Source: Serilophus lunatus (lineage: Eukaryota > Chordata > Aves > Passeriformes > Eurylaimidae). From it: 64,000 nt of DNA. Both the position numbers and the translations under genes were made by a program. The first letter of the stretch is position 1, and each line of letters starts with the position of its first letter. The DNA is taken from contig VXBA01000881.1 in assembly GCA_013399895.1 (NCBI GenBank), forward strand, positions 5,849,897 through 5,913,896, read 5' to 3'. Of the stretch, positions 50,101 through 62,100 are shown piece after piece. The notes under the pieces were generated by a model. It made no database searches, was not told the origin of the DNA, and saw nothing but the letters and a program-made list of their open reading frames with translations.

Positions 50101-53100
50101 GCACACAAAGACCAGGGCAAATCTTCAGGGGTGCCTTTTAGTTGTGTACAAGGAAGACTGGACCTGCAGGAACAGCTGGAGCAAAACCCATCCCCTGGGA
50201 TAGCTGATAACAAGATGAGCTGTACTGAGCTGCTCCATAATTTAACAAGATGTGGATCAGTGTTGGTCACTTCAGGGTCTCCAGCACCATCTCCTTTCAT
50301 GAAACTGTGGAAGTGCAGTTTCCTTGGCCACATCTCCCACTCTGATGGGAGCTTAGGGACTTTGCCCTCAGCCCAGTGGGACAGGATGAGCTCTTCCCTG
50401 TGCCACATGTCAGCTGCTTCCCATTGCCCTGAGGTTGGGCTCCATCCCCTTGGAGAGTCAAGATCCCAGGCGTTTAGTGTTGAACAAACAGCACCATCAC
50501 CAGGATCTCCCAAGGGCTCGGGGCAAGAAGGTGGGAATAAGCAAGGATGTAGGAACAGGAGCTTCTCTGTCAGATCTTCTGGGATCAAAGTATCCACAGA
50601 GGTAAGATGGGGGAGACTCATCTTTGGTTCCCAGGACAGCTATGTGGGCAGTGTGGGTGTTCCACACCCCTGGAAAGGTCCCACAGGGTGCACAGGTTGG
50701 GCAGGAGAGCCTACATGTGTCCTCTGAATGAAACAAACCCTTTTCCAAAAGGACAAACCCAAAGGAGAATCTGTGATAGAGCACAGAGTCCCTGCAGGAT
50801 TCCACGAGGCACATCCTGCCCACTCCTGGCCCCAGCAGATGCCACATACATCACTCAGATCACAGCCTGGTACTGGAGGGGCACAACAATAAATATTCAT
50901 TCAGTGCTGTTCCTCAGCCAGTTCCTCTGCCAGTGCCTCTGCTTGCAGAAATGCAGCTGCAGCTTCTTTCTGATCCTGTTTGTTCTCCATTACAGGTTCA
51001 GAAGATCGGAAGTTCTGCCTCCTTTACCTTGCAGAGGTGAGTGGGGCTGTTTTCCAGCTTGACTTCCTAGTGGGAGCTGAACACATACTAACAGCTCTGA
51101 TCCCTTCTGCTGGGGCAAGGAGCACTGGATGGGCTGATTTTAACTTCCCTTTAAATTAATTTGCCAGAGGTCTGGAAACAAAATATAATGGCTGTAGCCA
51201 GAATGTATGAGTAAGAAGCTGCTCAAAGGAGTGCGAATGGGGAGGGTGGGTAGCACTGGGACAGGTTTCTTTTCCCCTTCCCCCTTGTAGATCTTCCTTG
51301 AGGCATCTCACTTTTGTTTTGGGATTCTTTTGCCCAGGGGTAGATTTCCTTGCCAACTGTTTTGGTTTTTTTTTTTCTTTAGGCATCTTACTTTTCTTGT
51401 CTTCAAGTACCCAGGTTAGAAGCTCTCAAATAAAATAAGGAAGCTCAGTCTAAAAGACAGAACCAGAGCTCTAAACTCACCAGTGACTAAATGCTCTAAC
51501 CTGGAATTAGCTCACTTGGTTGGAGCATGGTTCTAATAACACCAAGGTCATGGGTTTGATGCCTATAGGGCCATTCACTTGGATGTTGGATTCAATGATC
51601 CTTGGGGGTTCCTCTGAACTCAAAATATTCTGTAATTCTGGGAACCAGATTAGGGATCCCCCAGACACTGGACAAGTATCATTTGTGTCATGAGGCAGCC
51701 AAGGAAACTGCAAAATTGGTTCACACTGACTGAACCTCCCTAACGGTTGAACACCGTGAGTTGTTTTCCTTTTCAAGTGACTTCACTGTGTTCCTGCTCT
51801 CAAGGCCTTGTATTTTCAAAGGTGGAAACATGGATCTGGGAAAGATTCCCCAGGGCATGGAGGAGAAAGGCAAACATTGCTCAGCAGCTCTGCAGAATAA
51901 TAAGCTATTGTGAAAGTTGGGAGAAAATGCTCAGAATGGAAGTTGTTCACCTTGAGTGGTTGGGATCGGGGCCAGAGCACGACTGGCTGCGGAACCGTGT
52001 GCTGAAGACTCCTCTCCTGCATTTCCCTCTTGTTCCTTCCTTGTCTCCTCTGTTTCTTCCCAGGCAGGAGCTGAGCTGCCCCTCGAGGGTTTGCTCAGTG
52101 TAACGTCACCGTGGCCTGTGGCTCCCTCCCAGCTAATCCTGACTCAGGAAGGCTGGGATGGGGCCATCCCCTCATTTTCTCAGGCACTTGGAAAAATGCA
52201 TTCAGAGCCTGATGTTTAATTTAGAAGCTTTAGGCCCCTAAGTAGAAGTGACTAAAAGAGAGTTGGCCGTGTTTCAGGAGATCTTGAGAGGTGAAGAGCT
52301 GTCTTTGTCAGGGTGTAATGAAGTGCTGGGCTTTCTTCTGAGGAACCTAATTGGATGTAAGAGCTCTGGTGATTGAGATCCTTGTCATCCATTGTGCTTG
52401 GAGTGCAGTAGTTGTATAGAAAATGGGAAATATTTGCTTTCCTACCTGTAACCTCCCTCGTGGGTGGAAATAGGTCTGGACTGCCCACACTGATGGGATT
52501 TTGCAAATCCCTTCTTGTTCCTTTTGTCTGCCAGGGGTATTTTGGAGCATGTCACAAGTGGAGTGGGAGCTTCCCAACCCTCAGTGGCCAGCAGCTCTGC
52601 CACATGCTGTACATCACAAGTGGCTGTTCACCCTCTATGCTCTGCTAGCCCAGGCTTTCAGGTGACATCAGGACAGACCCTGGCTTGAGGATGGCACCTT
52701 GCCAAGCAGGATGTTCCCTGTGCCACCCCATGGGTCTGCTTTGAGGCTGGTGGTGCACTGAGCCAGGGAGATCAGCACATCTGGCTTCGAGGTAAAGGGG
52801 GCAGTGACATTCTAGCTGTAGGTTCCACCAGGCTCTCCAGCAATGGGAAATTTGAGCTCAAAAGGGGAAGCTGAGGCACAGAGAGGAGGATGTGTCTATG
52901 AGTGGGCAGAGAGCCAGGGCAGGACAGTGCCTTCCCTACTTATCTTCTGGGAAACAGTGACATGCAGGTCACCACCCCTGGGGCCACGTGAAGAGGGTGA
53001 CCAGGCTGAGGGGCTGGTGGTTGGAGCAGGAGAGCAGAAACCTCTCAGCTGTGCAGCACGGGGGTTGTGTGGCTCAGGGAACTGTCAGTGGGGGGAGAAG

Positions 53101-56100
53101 CTGAGTGAACAGAGACTTCTGAAGTGATGGGATGCTGTTATGAGAGCCAGCCTGGGAGCATTCCAGTGTCTTCTTTCTGCAGGGAAGCCAAGAAGAGAGT
53201 TACCTTCAGGTTGTCTTTTCATTCTCATTTCGGGAGCAAACTTTAGTCACAGGTTGTGGGGGTGTCACCAGGAGAGTTTAGCTCTTGGCAGCCCATGGGA
53301 AGGAGAGGGTGGTTCCTCTCAAAGCCATTCCTGCAGGATGGCTGCTCTCAGAAGCACTGAGGGGGGCTTGGGTGCTTTGCTGAGCCGGAGGGAGTGTGGG
53401 TTTGTGGAGTGAAGGCTATTTTTGCAGTGGGCTTGGTTTCAGGCACGGTCTATTCTTGGATGAAAGTTGGGGTCTGAGCCCAGGGAAGGGGCACTCTTGG
53501 ATTGCACACATGGGGAGGGTCTCTGGGCCACCCCAGCATGGCTGTTCCCATTGTCTGATGGCTGGAGTGTCCCCTGGGTGCCACTCTCCTGGCTGTGACA
53601 CCTTCTTCTGCCCTGGTGCAAGGCTCAGCCTCCTTCCTGACTGTGGGAACAAGAGAGTTGCCCTCTGCAGGGATGGATTCCCACAGGGAAGGGCAGGCTG
53701 TGCTGTGGGGAAATGCTCTGGCTGCTGGAAACTGGGGTGCAGGGAGGCTTGGGAGGGCACTCCTGGCAGAGGGTGACACTGGCACACTCCTGGTACCCTT
53801 GGGATCCCGTGGATGAGGTGCAGCTGAGTCTTGCTGGCAGATGTGACTGTTCTGCTGCCCATCCTGGGAGTCCTTGTGAAACTAGAAAGGATAAGGATGG
53901 ATAAGGCTGCACGAGGGAAGGATGCATGTGCTGACATGGCTTTTTGGTCCCTTGTCATCCTGAGGGCTCTCTCTCCATTCTGTCCTGCTCCCTGCAGCAC
54001 ATGCTCCATCCCTGGGCCTTGCCAGCAGCTCTGTACCTGCCTGGAGCCTTCTCCTGGCTCAGCCCTTTCAGCTGCTCCTCCCTGAGTGGATGTGGTGGAT
54101 CTGGGGAGTTTGATGGTCACTCTTAGCTGAGCTCCTGGTCTGGGCAGACACATCCATTGTGCTGCTGTGACAGGGCTGGGGGGGTTGGTGGAAGCTCTTG
54201 TGCCGCTGTTTCTTGCCCACAAATCATCTGCAATGAGCACTAATGTATTTAGCGCTGCTGAGAGCTGAACGGGAGCCCAGGGGCTGGGCTGACACTGCCT
54301 CTGCTGTGGCAAAAGCTCCTTGCTGAAGCCTGGAGCTACAGTCTCCTGCTACTGCTCATCTTGAGGGTTTCTGAGTAATGTTCTGACCCATAAGGTCACA
54401 AATTTGCATTTGGATCTGACGTGGTCCAATATGAAAGTATGTTCTCATGTCTGTGAGTTGCTTAATTTATTTTAAACAAGAGAGAAAATGCCAACCTTCA
54501 GGGAGTGTCACAAAAAAGCCTCTGCTACTCATCCTGTCTAATTGTGTGTAATAAATCACTCCACAGAGTTTAAACCCTGTGCAATGTGATTATTTGCAGG
54601 CACAGAGCTAACAGTGAGCTGTAGAGCCAAGTGTAGGTTCCAGCACAAGGGGTGTTTGTTTTACAGGCTCTTCAAGGTGTGAATTGCAATGTTTGGAGAT
54701 CCTGAGTGCGAGTGGCCCTGTATGTGACCCTGAAAAGGCCAAATACAGGTTGGTGTAGGAAAGAATGCAGAAGTAGAGGAAGGTTCTCCTCTGAACTGTC
54801 CCATTTGGTGATTTTGTTCCTTTTGGTGGTTGTGAGGCAGCTCTGGCAGTCCCAGCACATAGCCAAGCCACTTTTTGGAAGTGAAGGTCCTTTGGATCTC
54901 AGGAATACTGTGCATACCTGGAATCACAGAATAGTCAGGGCAGGAAGGGACCTCTGGAGATTATCCAGTCCCACTCACTGCCCAGGCAGTGTCACCTGGA
55001 CCAGGTGACATAGGAATGTGTCCATGTAGGGTTTGGAATTTCTCCAGAGGGAGATACTCCACTATCACCCTGGGAAAGAAGTTCTTCCTCATGCTGAGGT
55101 GGAATGCCTTATGTTTCAGTTTATGGCCATTACACCTTCTCTAACTTTTCTTTTTGTCAACTGATATGTGAAAAAATCCCACCATTGTGTTCAGACCTGG
55201 ACTAGGGCATCTTTCTTTTCATGATTTTAAATCCAAATAGTACAGTTTAAAGTCAGCTGAACAGACCCTGTCTGTGACAGCTTTGGGCTGATTTGGGCAC
55301 TGGAATAGGTGGCACTGGCACAGGTTGCCCAGAGAAGCTGTGGATGCCCCATTCCTGGAAGCCTCCAAGCCCAGGTTGGACAGGGCTTGAAGCAACGTGG
55401 AATATTGGGAGGTGTCCCTGCTCATGGAATGAGATGAGCTTTAAGGTCCCTTCCAACCCAAACCAGTCTGAGATTCTGGAATTCAGTGTGGACCCACATT
55501 TCTGGACCCCAGAGGACTGGAGTGTGGGAGTTTGGCCCCATCTTCCCCCACCCCCACCCCATTCCCTGCAGGGCACACACACCTCCAGGGATGACATGTG
55601 TAAAAGCTGTCAGAAGAACATTTGCTGCCTGGTGGGAATGGGCAGCCTCACAGGGATCCAGTGTGGAGCTGTGAATGTGGTCCTGGGCTGTATTCACACC
55701 CTTCCCTGCTCCGGAAATATCCTGGAGAGGAAACTGCAGATCAGTGGTTTATTGCATTGTTAGAAGTGTTTGAATCAAACCCAACATATTCAGACCAAAT
55801 TGACTTAAAATCAAATAGGTCAGTAAGTTTTTCCTTTGAAAAGCACTAGCAAATTTGATCTTGTTTTTTCTCTGAAAGTTTTCATCTGCAGACACCGGAG
55901 TTTCTCTTGAGAAACTGTTCCAGCAGAAAATCCTTCCAGTAGCAACTCCTTGTGCTGCTGTGCTGAGGACATTAATGCTGTGAATCTGTGCTTGAGCCTG
56001 TTTTGCCTTGGAGATGCCCATCCTTTCTGCCCAGGGAGAGCCTCTGGACAAGTGTCAGAGAAATGCCACTGTCTCCCCACTTGCTCCATCACAGAATCAC

Positions 56101-59100
56101 AGGCTGGGTTGGGTTGGGAGGGACCTTAAAGATCATCCAGTTCCAGCTCCTGCTATGGGCAGGGACACCTTCCACTTGTTCAGGGCCCCTTCCAACCTGG
56201 CCTTGGACACTTCCAGGGATGGGGCAGCCACAGCTTCTCTGGGCAACCTAATATCCCATGCCCCGGCTCTGTGTGGACACATCCCTGCACCCACAGGGCT
56301 CCCCAGGAACACTGTTCCTGTTCACATCCTTGAGCTGTGTCCCAGCTGCTGCCAAGGGAATACTTTGAAGGAAAGGTCTTTAAAGCACAGCTGTAATGGG
56401 GGCAATACTGTAGCCCAGTAGCCCACTGTAAGCGTGCTTCACTCTATCACCTTCACTGGAGGTGCCCCAGCTTTGTCCATAGGAGAGTTAATTTCCCAAA
56501 GTGTTTTGTGTTCCTGCCAGGAGTGAACATTGCTCATTTAATGCCCTTTTGGATGTGGCACTGTCTCAAAGAGAGAACCCAGCAAATCTGAATGCTGGAA
56601 AAGCAATTTCCTGATGGCACAGAGGATGTCAAGACTCAGGGACATGCTGGGACATGGCAGGTATTACATGCCTGGGTAGTTTTGAAGTTGGTGGTTCTGG
56701 ACATGTCATCAGGAGAGTTCACAAGGAGCTTTTCTGGGCACTGTCTTGGCAGATCTAGAGGACACTTAAGCAGATGGTTTGGAGTTAGGGAAAAGGGCCA
56801 AAGGACTGGCCAGGGGGTGACACCAGACCTATGGGACCAAGGGAATAGTTAAGATGAAGTTATTTAGTAAGGAACTGTAAGGTGGGAGAAGGGAGAAGAA
56901 ATGAGCCTTTGCCTGTGAAATGAGCTGTGTGCTCTGCTGGAATTGTATCTCAATTTCCTCTAATCTGTAATAGGAAAAGAGATGGTGTGTGTCAGATTTG
57001 TGGATGTAATTTATCTGATTGGCTTCTACTGCAGCAGACTGAAGGATCCCCTGAGCTGTGGGGGAATGGGCACTGCAGACAAGGCTGGAGGGGGTGGGAT
57101 CAGCCACAGGGCTTGAAGTAGAGACAATCCACATGACTCCTTGCTCTCACCAGTTTTGTGACATGAATATGAAGCACACCGAGAGAACTCAAGTGTATTC
57201 TTCTGCCTTCCTCTTCCTGTTCCCAGCCTTGTTCAGTGGGAAAGGGGACTCCCTCTCCTTGAGCCACTCTGCTGGTGGTGGCCAGGAGATATTGCCAGAT
57301 GAAAAATTCTTTCCTGCTCTCTGACATTTCATTTGCCTTCCTCTGTGGTTCATTTCTGGGATGTCAGAGAGGTTCCCCAAGCCTTGAGTTACTCGGCTCA
57401 TGTGAAAGCTGGACACTCACTCTGAATCCCTCTGGCTTCTCACACTTACAGTAACGTCTTGACTCATTCCTAAATAGAAGTTTCCATTTCCTTCCCTCCC
57501 AAGAAGGGCAGGTCCCAGATCCTGGATTTCTCTGTGTGATGCTGACAAGTCCAAGTTGAAGGTGCAGTGAGACAACATTAGACTAACAATGCCAATGTTT
57601 GTAAAAGTCCTTCTGAAGGAAGTTGTGACATGAACCCACGTGCAGATTACTCCAAATGCTGAGGCGTTCCTGAACTGCCCTACCCAGCCATGACATTTCA
57701 ATTGCAGCTGAAATGTTCTCCTGGTCCAAGCCATCCCTCTCCTGGAACATCCCTGGAGCCTGAGCTCACACAGAGGTGGCTCTGGAGTTGGTGGCCAGGC
57801 TGTTCCTCTGTACAGACACACTCTAGGCTTCATCTCCTCTGCCTGTGTGGGTTTACCTGGGTTAGATGTTGTGGAAGGACGCCAGCAGCAGAAGCCCCAG
57901 GCTGGCATAACCCATAACCCAGAGACTGGGCAGCTCCTGGGCAGGTCCAGCTCCCAGTTCTGGTCTCTTCAGACAGAGAAGGGATTACTCATGTCCCAGT
58001 TGGAGGCACAGATAAACAGGGACACTCTTCTTTCCTGGTTTTGTGCATCTTTACACAGCTCAACCTGAACATGTGTGTTGAGATAACCAAAAAATGTGGG
58101 TGTTCCCACTAGCTTTAATTCTGAGGTCACATTTTCCGACTGCTGGCAAAAAGAAGAGTTAATATGGTGTGATTGCAGTTCTAGAGAGATTTTAAAAAGG
58201 CCCAGGTACCACAGAATTTGGATGGCCCTGGGACTGTCTGCACAGGATGGAGCTCACTGTCCATGGGGCTGTGCTGGGGAAGGGGGATGGAAACTCTGAG
58301 GCTGTGTTGGCAGAGGTGGGTAAGTTTGGTGTCACTGTCTCTGGGGCTGCTCAGCTCTGAGCCCTCTTCCCTGAGAAGAAAGGGTGTCTGCAGAGCAGGA
58401 AGGTGCTACACCTACTCTCTGTTTGCCAGGGTGGTGTTTGCAGCAGGAGGTCTGTGCCTGGCTCATCTCAGGGCTGGGGAATTCCTGTGATGAGCCACGT
58501 AATGACAACCTGCTGGCCTGAGAAAACAGATTGAGCCCTGTGTCCTCACTGGCTGCTCCAAAGTGGTGGAAAAGGTTCTTCAGGCTGACTTTTCCTCCTA
58601 GAGACTCAGCATGGAATTATAATCCCAGACTGGTCTGTGATGGAAGGGACCTTAAAGTCCATGTCCTCCCACCCCCTGCCATGGGCAGGGACACCTCCCA
58701 CTATTCCAGGTTGCTCCAACCTGGCCTTGGACACTTCCAGGGATGAGGCAGCCACTCCTTTCATGGGCATCCTCCAGGCTGTGCCATCACGCAGTGCTCC
58801 CAAAACCAGGCCCCACAGGAAAGAGCCAGATAGAGATTGCTGTGCCCTGGCAACAGCAGCTCCCTGCACATCCCCTGCTGCAGCTCCCCTGACAACCTGT
58901 CACCTTTTGGCCATCCCAGCTTTCAGCAGAACCCCTGCTGTTACTGCCAGTGTTTGTTTTTTGGGCACCACCAGTGTGCCCAGCAGTCCAAAAACCACAG
59001 AAAGAGCTGTGGTCCCCTCACACCCGCCAGCACAGGAGCAAACAGAACTTTCTCATCAGACTTTGCTCGAGGAGGCATGAAGTAACCAAACAGCATTGCC

Positions 59101-62100
59101 CGTGTTTTGTGCACAGGATATTCCCAGGGTTGGCTGTTGTGCTGGTGGAAGGTTTGCTCTGTGATTTAAAGCTATTGTAGTCTGGAGCCCGTTTCCGAGG
59201 TACTTCCCCTCTGGGATCTCTGCTGGGTTTGGCCACGGACCAACGCTCCGAATGTTCGAGGCCAGGGGCTGGCAGAGCTGGGCTCTGAGCACTGTCCCCA
59301 AAACACCCTGTGGAGCAGAGGAGACAGGGGGAAGGTGCAGAAGTGCATCCTTTTATCTGTGAAGGAAATATCTACCCCAGGACACAGGTTGCCCAGAGAA
59401 GCTGTGTCCAAGGCCAGGTTGGAGCAACCTGGGAAAGTGGAAGGTGTCCCTGCCCATGGCAGAAGGTGAAACAAGAGGATCTTTAAGGTCCCATCAAACC
59501 CAAACCAGTTTGGGATTCCATGACATGACCAGCCCAGGGACATGTCTGCTGGCACAGGGTGACAGTGGTGAGGGAACAGCTGGGCACCAGCTCAGAGCAC
59601 TGGGGGTGTCAGGCTGAGTCTGGCTTGTTGTTGCTGTGATTTTTTGGCTCTGCAAGTCATGAGGGTCACACTCCCCACGTGTGTGCTGGGTCCTGCCCAG
59701 AGGGACAGGTCTGCAGGGTGGGGTATCAGTGTGGAGGGTCTGGGTCTCCTCTTGTGCTGTGGTGCTGTTCTCTGGGAGCTTCTCAGGTGTTTATAAGCTA
59801 CAGAGCCCACAGGCCCTCCTTGGCTGGTGTCTGCTGGGGTAACCAGGAGCTCTGCTGGCCAACCCCTTTGCCTGCCATCTCCTCACACTCCTGGGCACTG
59901 TGGGGCTGGGTCTGAGGCTGAGGGATCATGTGTAAGGATGAGCTGTTCCCATGGAGCGAAAGGAACCTTTTCCTGCAGAAAATCCCTGGCTGTAGCAGGG
60001 GCTGTTTGGGGCTGGGGTTGGCTAGCCTGGGTTCTTCTCTGCAGTACATGCTCTGTGTTTTCCTGCTGCTCTCCCACGGTGTGCTGGGGGGTGCCCCGGG
60101 GCTATGGGCTCACGGCAGCTCCTGAGCACACCCCACCTGCAATAACATGTTTTTCCCAGCGCTGGGGGAAAAAAAGGGAGCCCCTGGCAGCCACTTCAGT
60201 CGCTGGCTTTATCTGGTGGCAAACGCCCCCTTCACGCCATCTGCATCCTCCTTTCCCAGCACTGAGATTAAACCTTGTTTTCTCTTTGTAAATATTGGCA
60301 GGGCTGGTGGCAGCCTCCCTGAATGAAAACAATAGTGGGGAGGCTGGTTCCCAGTGTGAGCCCTGAGCTGGGCAGTGTGTGCAGGGGATGGCACAGCCCC
60401 ATGCTCACCAACCACTCTGTGCCAGCCTAGTGTGGGCAGCTCAATCCTCAGCATGGACTGGGCTCCAGGGACACATGCCTATCCTCTATCCCAGTTCTTC
60501 ATCTGGCTGGATCTTAAAGGACTGGGCTTTGGAGACAGCTGGGGATGCTCAGCCCCCTGAGGGGTCGGGCTGCCACTTTCCCCAACACAGCTGAATATTA
60601 TTTGGGGGGAGCAGGTTGGTGGATGTACTGCAGTGCTACAACTGCAGTGATAGGACAAAGGAGTAACAGGTCCAAATTGAATGAGAGGAAATTTAGGTGA
60701 GATATAAGAAAGACATTTTTCACTGTGAGGGTGATAACAGACTGGAACAGGTTTCCCAGGGAAGCTGTGGATGCCGCAGCCCTGACACTGTTCAAGGCCA
60801 GGTTGGATAAAGCCTTGAGCAACCTGACCTAGTGGGAAGTGTCCCTGACCATGGCAGGAGCGGGGGTGGGACTGGACGATCTCTGAGATCTGTTCCAACC
60901 CCTAACATTCTGTGATTCTGTGGAAGAGGGAGAACCAGAGTTCTTCCCTAGGGAAATGTGTGTTGGAGAGGTTAAATATCACTGTGAAGGAATAAAGCAC
61001 TGAGCTCTCACTCCACAGAAAAGAAAGCAAAATATGTGCTGAGCACAGAAAGGATAGTGAAATATGTACAGACTTGATAAATGCAGTTTTGGCTGTTCAC
61101 ATCCCCCCTCAGCCTTGCCCACAATCCCCAGGACACACATTGGGGTGGTTGCCTTTCTCTGACTTCTGGACCAGGGGGGCAATCTCCTCTCCTGGCTTTA
61201 ATATTCCCAGGTGGTTGGAGCAGGGAATGTGCAGCTGCCTGTGGTGGAGGGAAGGAGAGAGGGAGGGAGAGGGGCACTTTGCTCTCAACAGCCAGTGTGA
61301 GCTGAGCATGGCTGAATGCTAAATTCAATCAAAGAGATGGAATGTAATTGAATCAGTGAGGGGCTGCAGGGCAGGGGTAGGTGAGCTGTGTGTCCGTCAG
61401 CAGCAAGGGGACATGAGATATCCTTGGAATTGCTTTAAGCCTCACTCTGGGGAATCAGAGGAGCTCTGCAGGGCTGGGAGTGTGCAGTAGTTACAGCAGC
61501 AGTGTAGGCACTGGGCTCCTTGCACCTGCCCTCATGGATTTTAGGCTCTGCTGAGTTCTTGCTTCCTTCACTTCTGGCCCCAAGTGCCAGCCTGGATTTC
61601 CATCCCAGGATTTCCACCATCCCTACCTCTGTAAAAAAGAACAACTAGGTACCTTCCTAGGGATGAGTGGGTATCACAGTGGTGCAACCTGGGGAACTGC
61701 TGGCATGGGACTGGGAGAGACTGGGACATCTGGGATGGGAAGGAGCACTGAGACACTCCAGGGATGCTCAGAGCATGACTGGCCCCCAGGATCTGAGAAA
61801 AGGGGAGCCCCACCACCTTGTGTCCCTGAATCCCAACCTTCTGTTCATTCTGATTGTACTCAGGAATTTTTGTGCATTTTCAGTGTTTAAGGCTGTTTCT
61901 GCTGTAGGAATTAGTGTAGTGCTGTCCAGACATAAGAAAGCTCAAACCTTGTCTTTCATGGAAATCTTGGAAGGGCAAAGGACTGATCTCTTTCCCTAGA
62001 GGTGGTGTGAGAACTTGGTTTATTTACCACTTTAGTAGGGATTTTGGATTAAACATGAATGAATTCCCATCCAATGCAAACAGTGATTTAAATGGTGTGA

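Noticed and set aside
51500..51573. Functional tRNA-Ile gene
   Set aside because: The acceptor stem does not pair, box B is mutated, and a CR1 tail follows immediately, so this is a SINE head.
53416..54312. 298-codon reverse open frame
   Set aside because: Composition is low-complexity (Pro, Ser, Gln), no domain is recognisable, and other frames in both directions are equally open.
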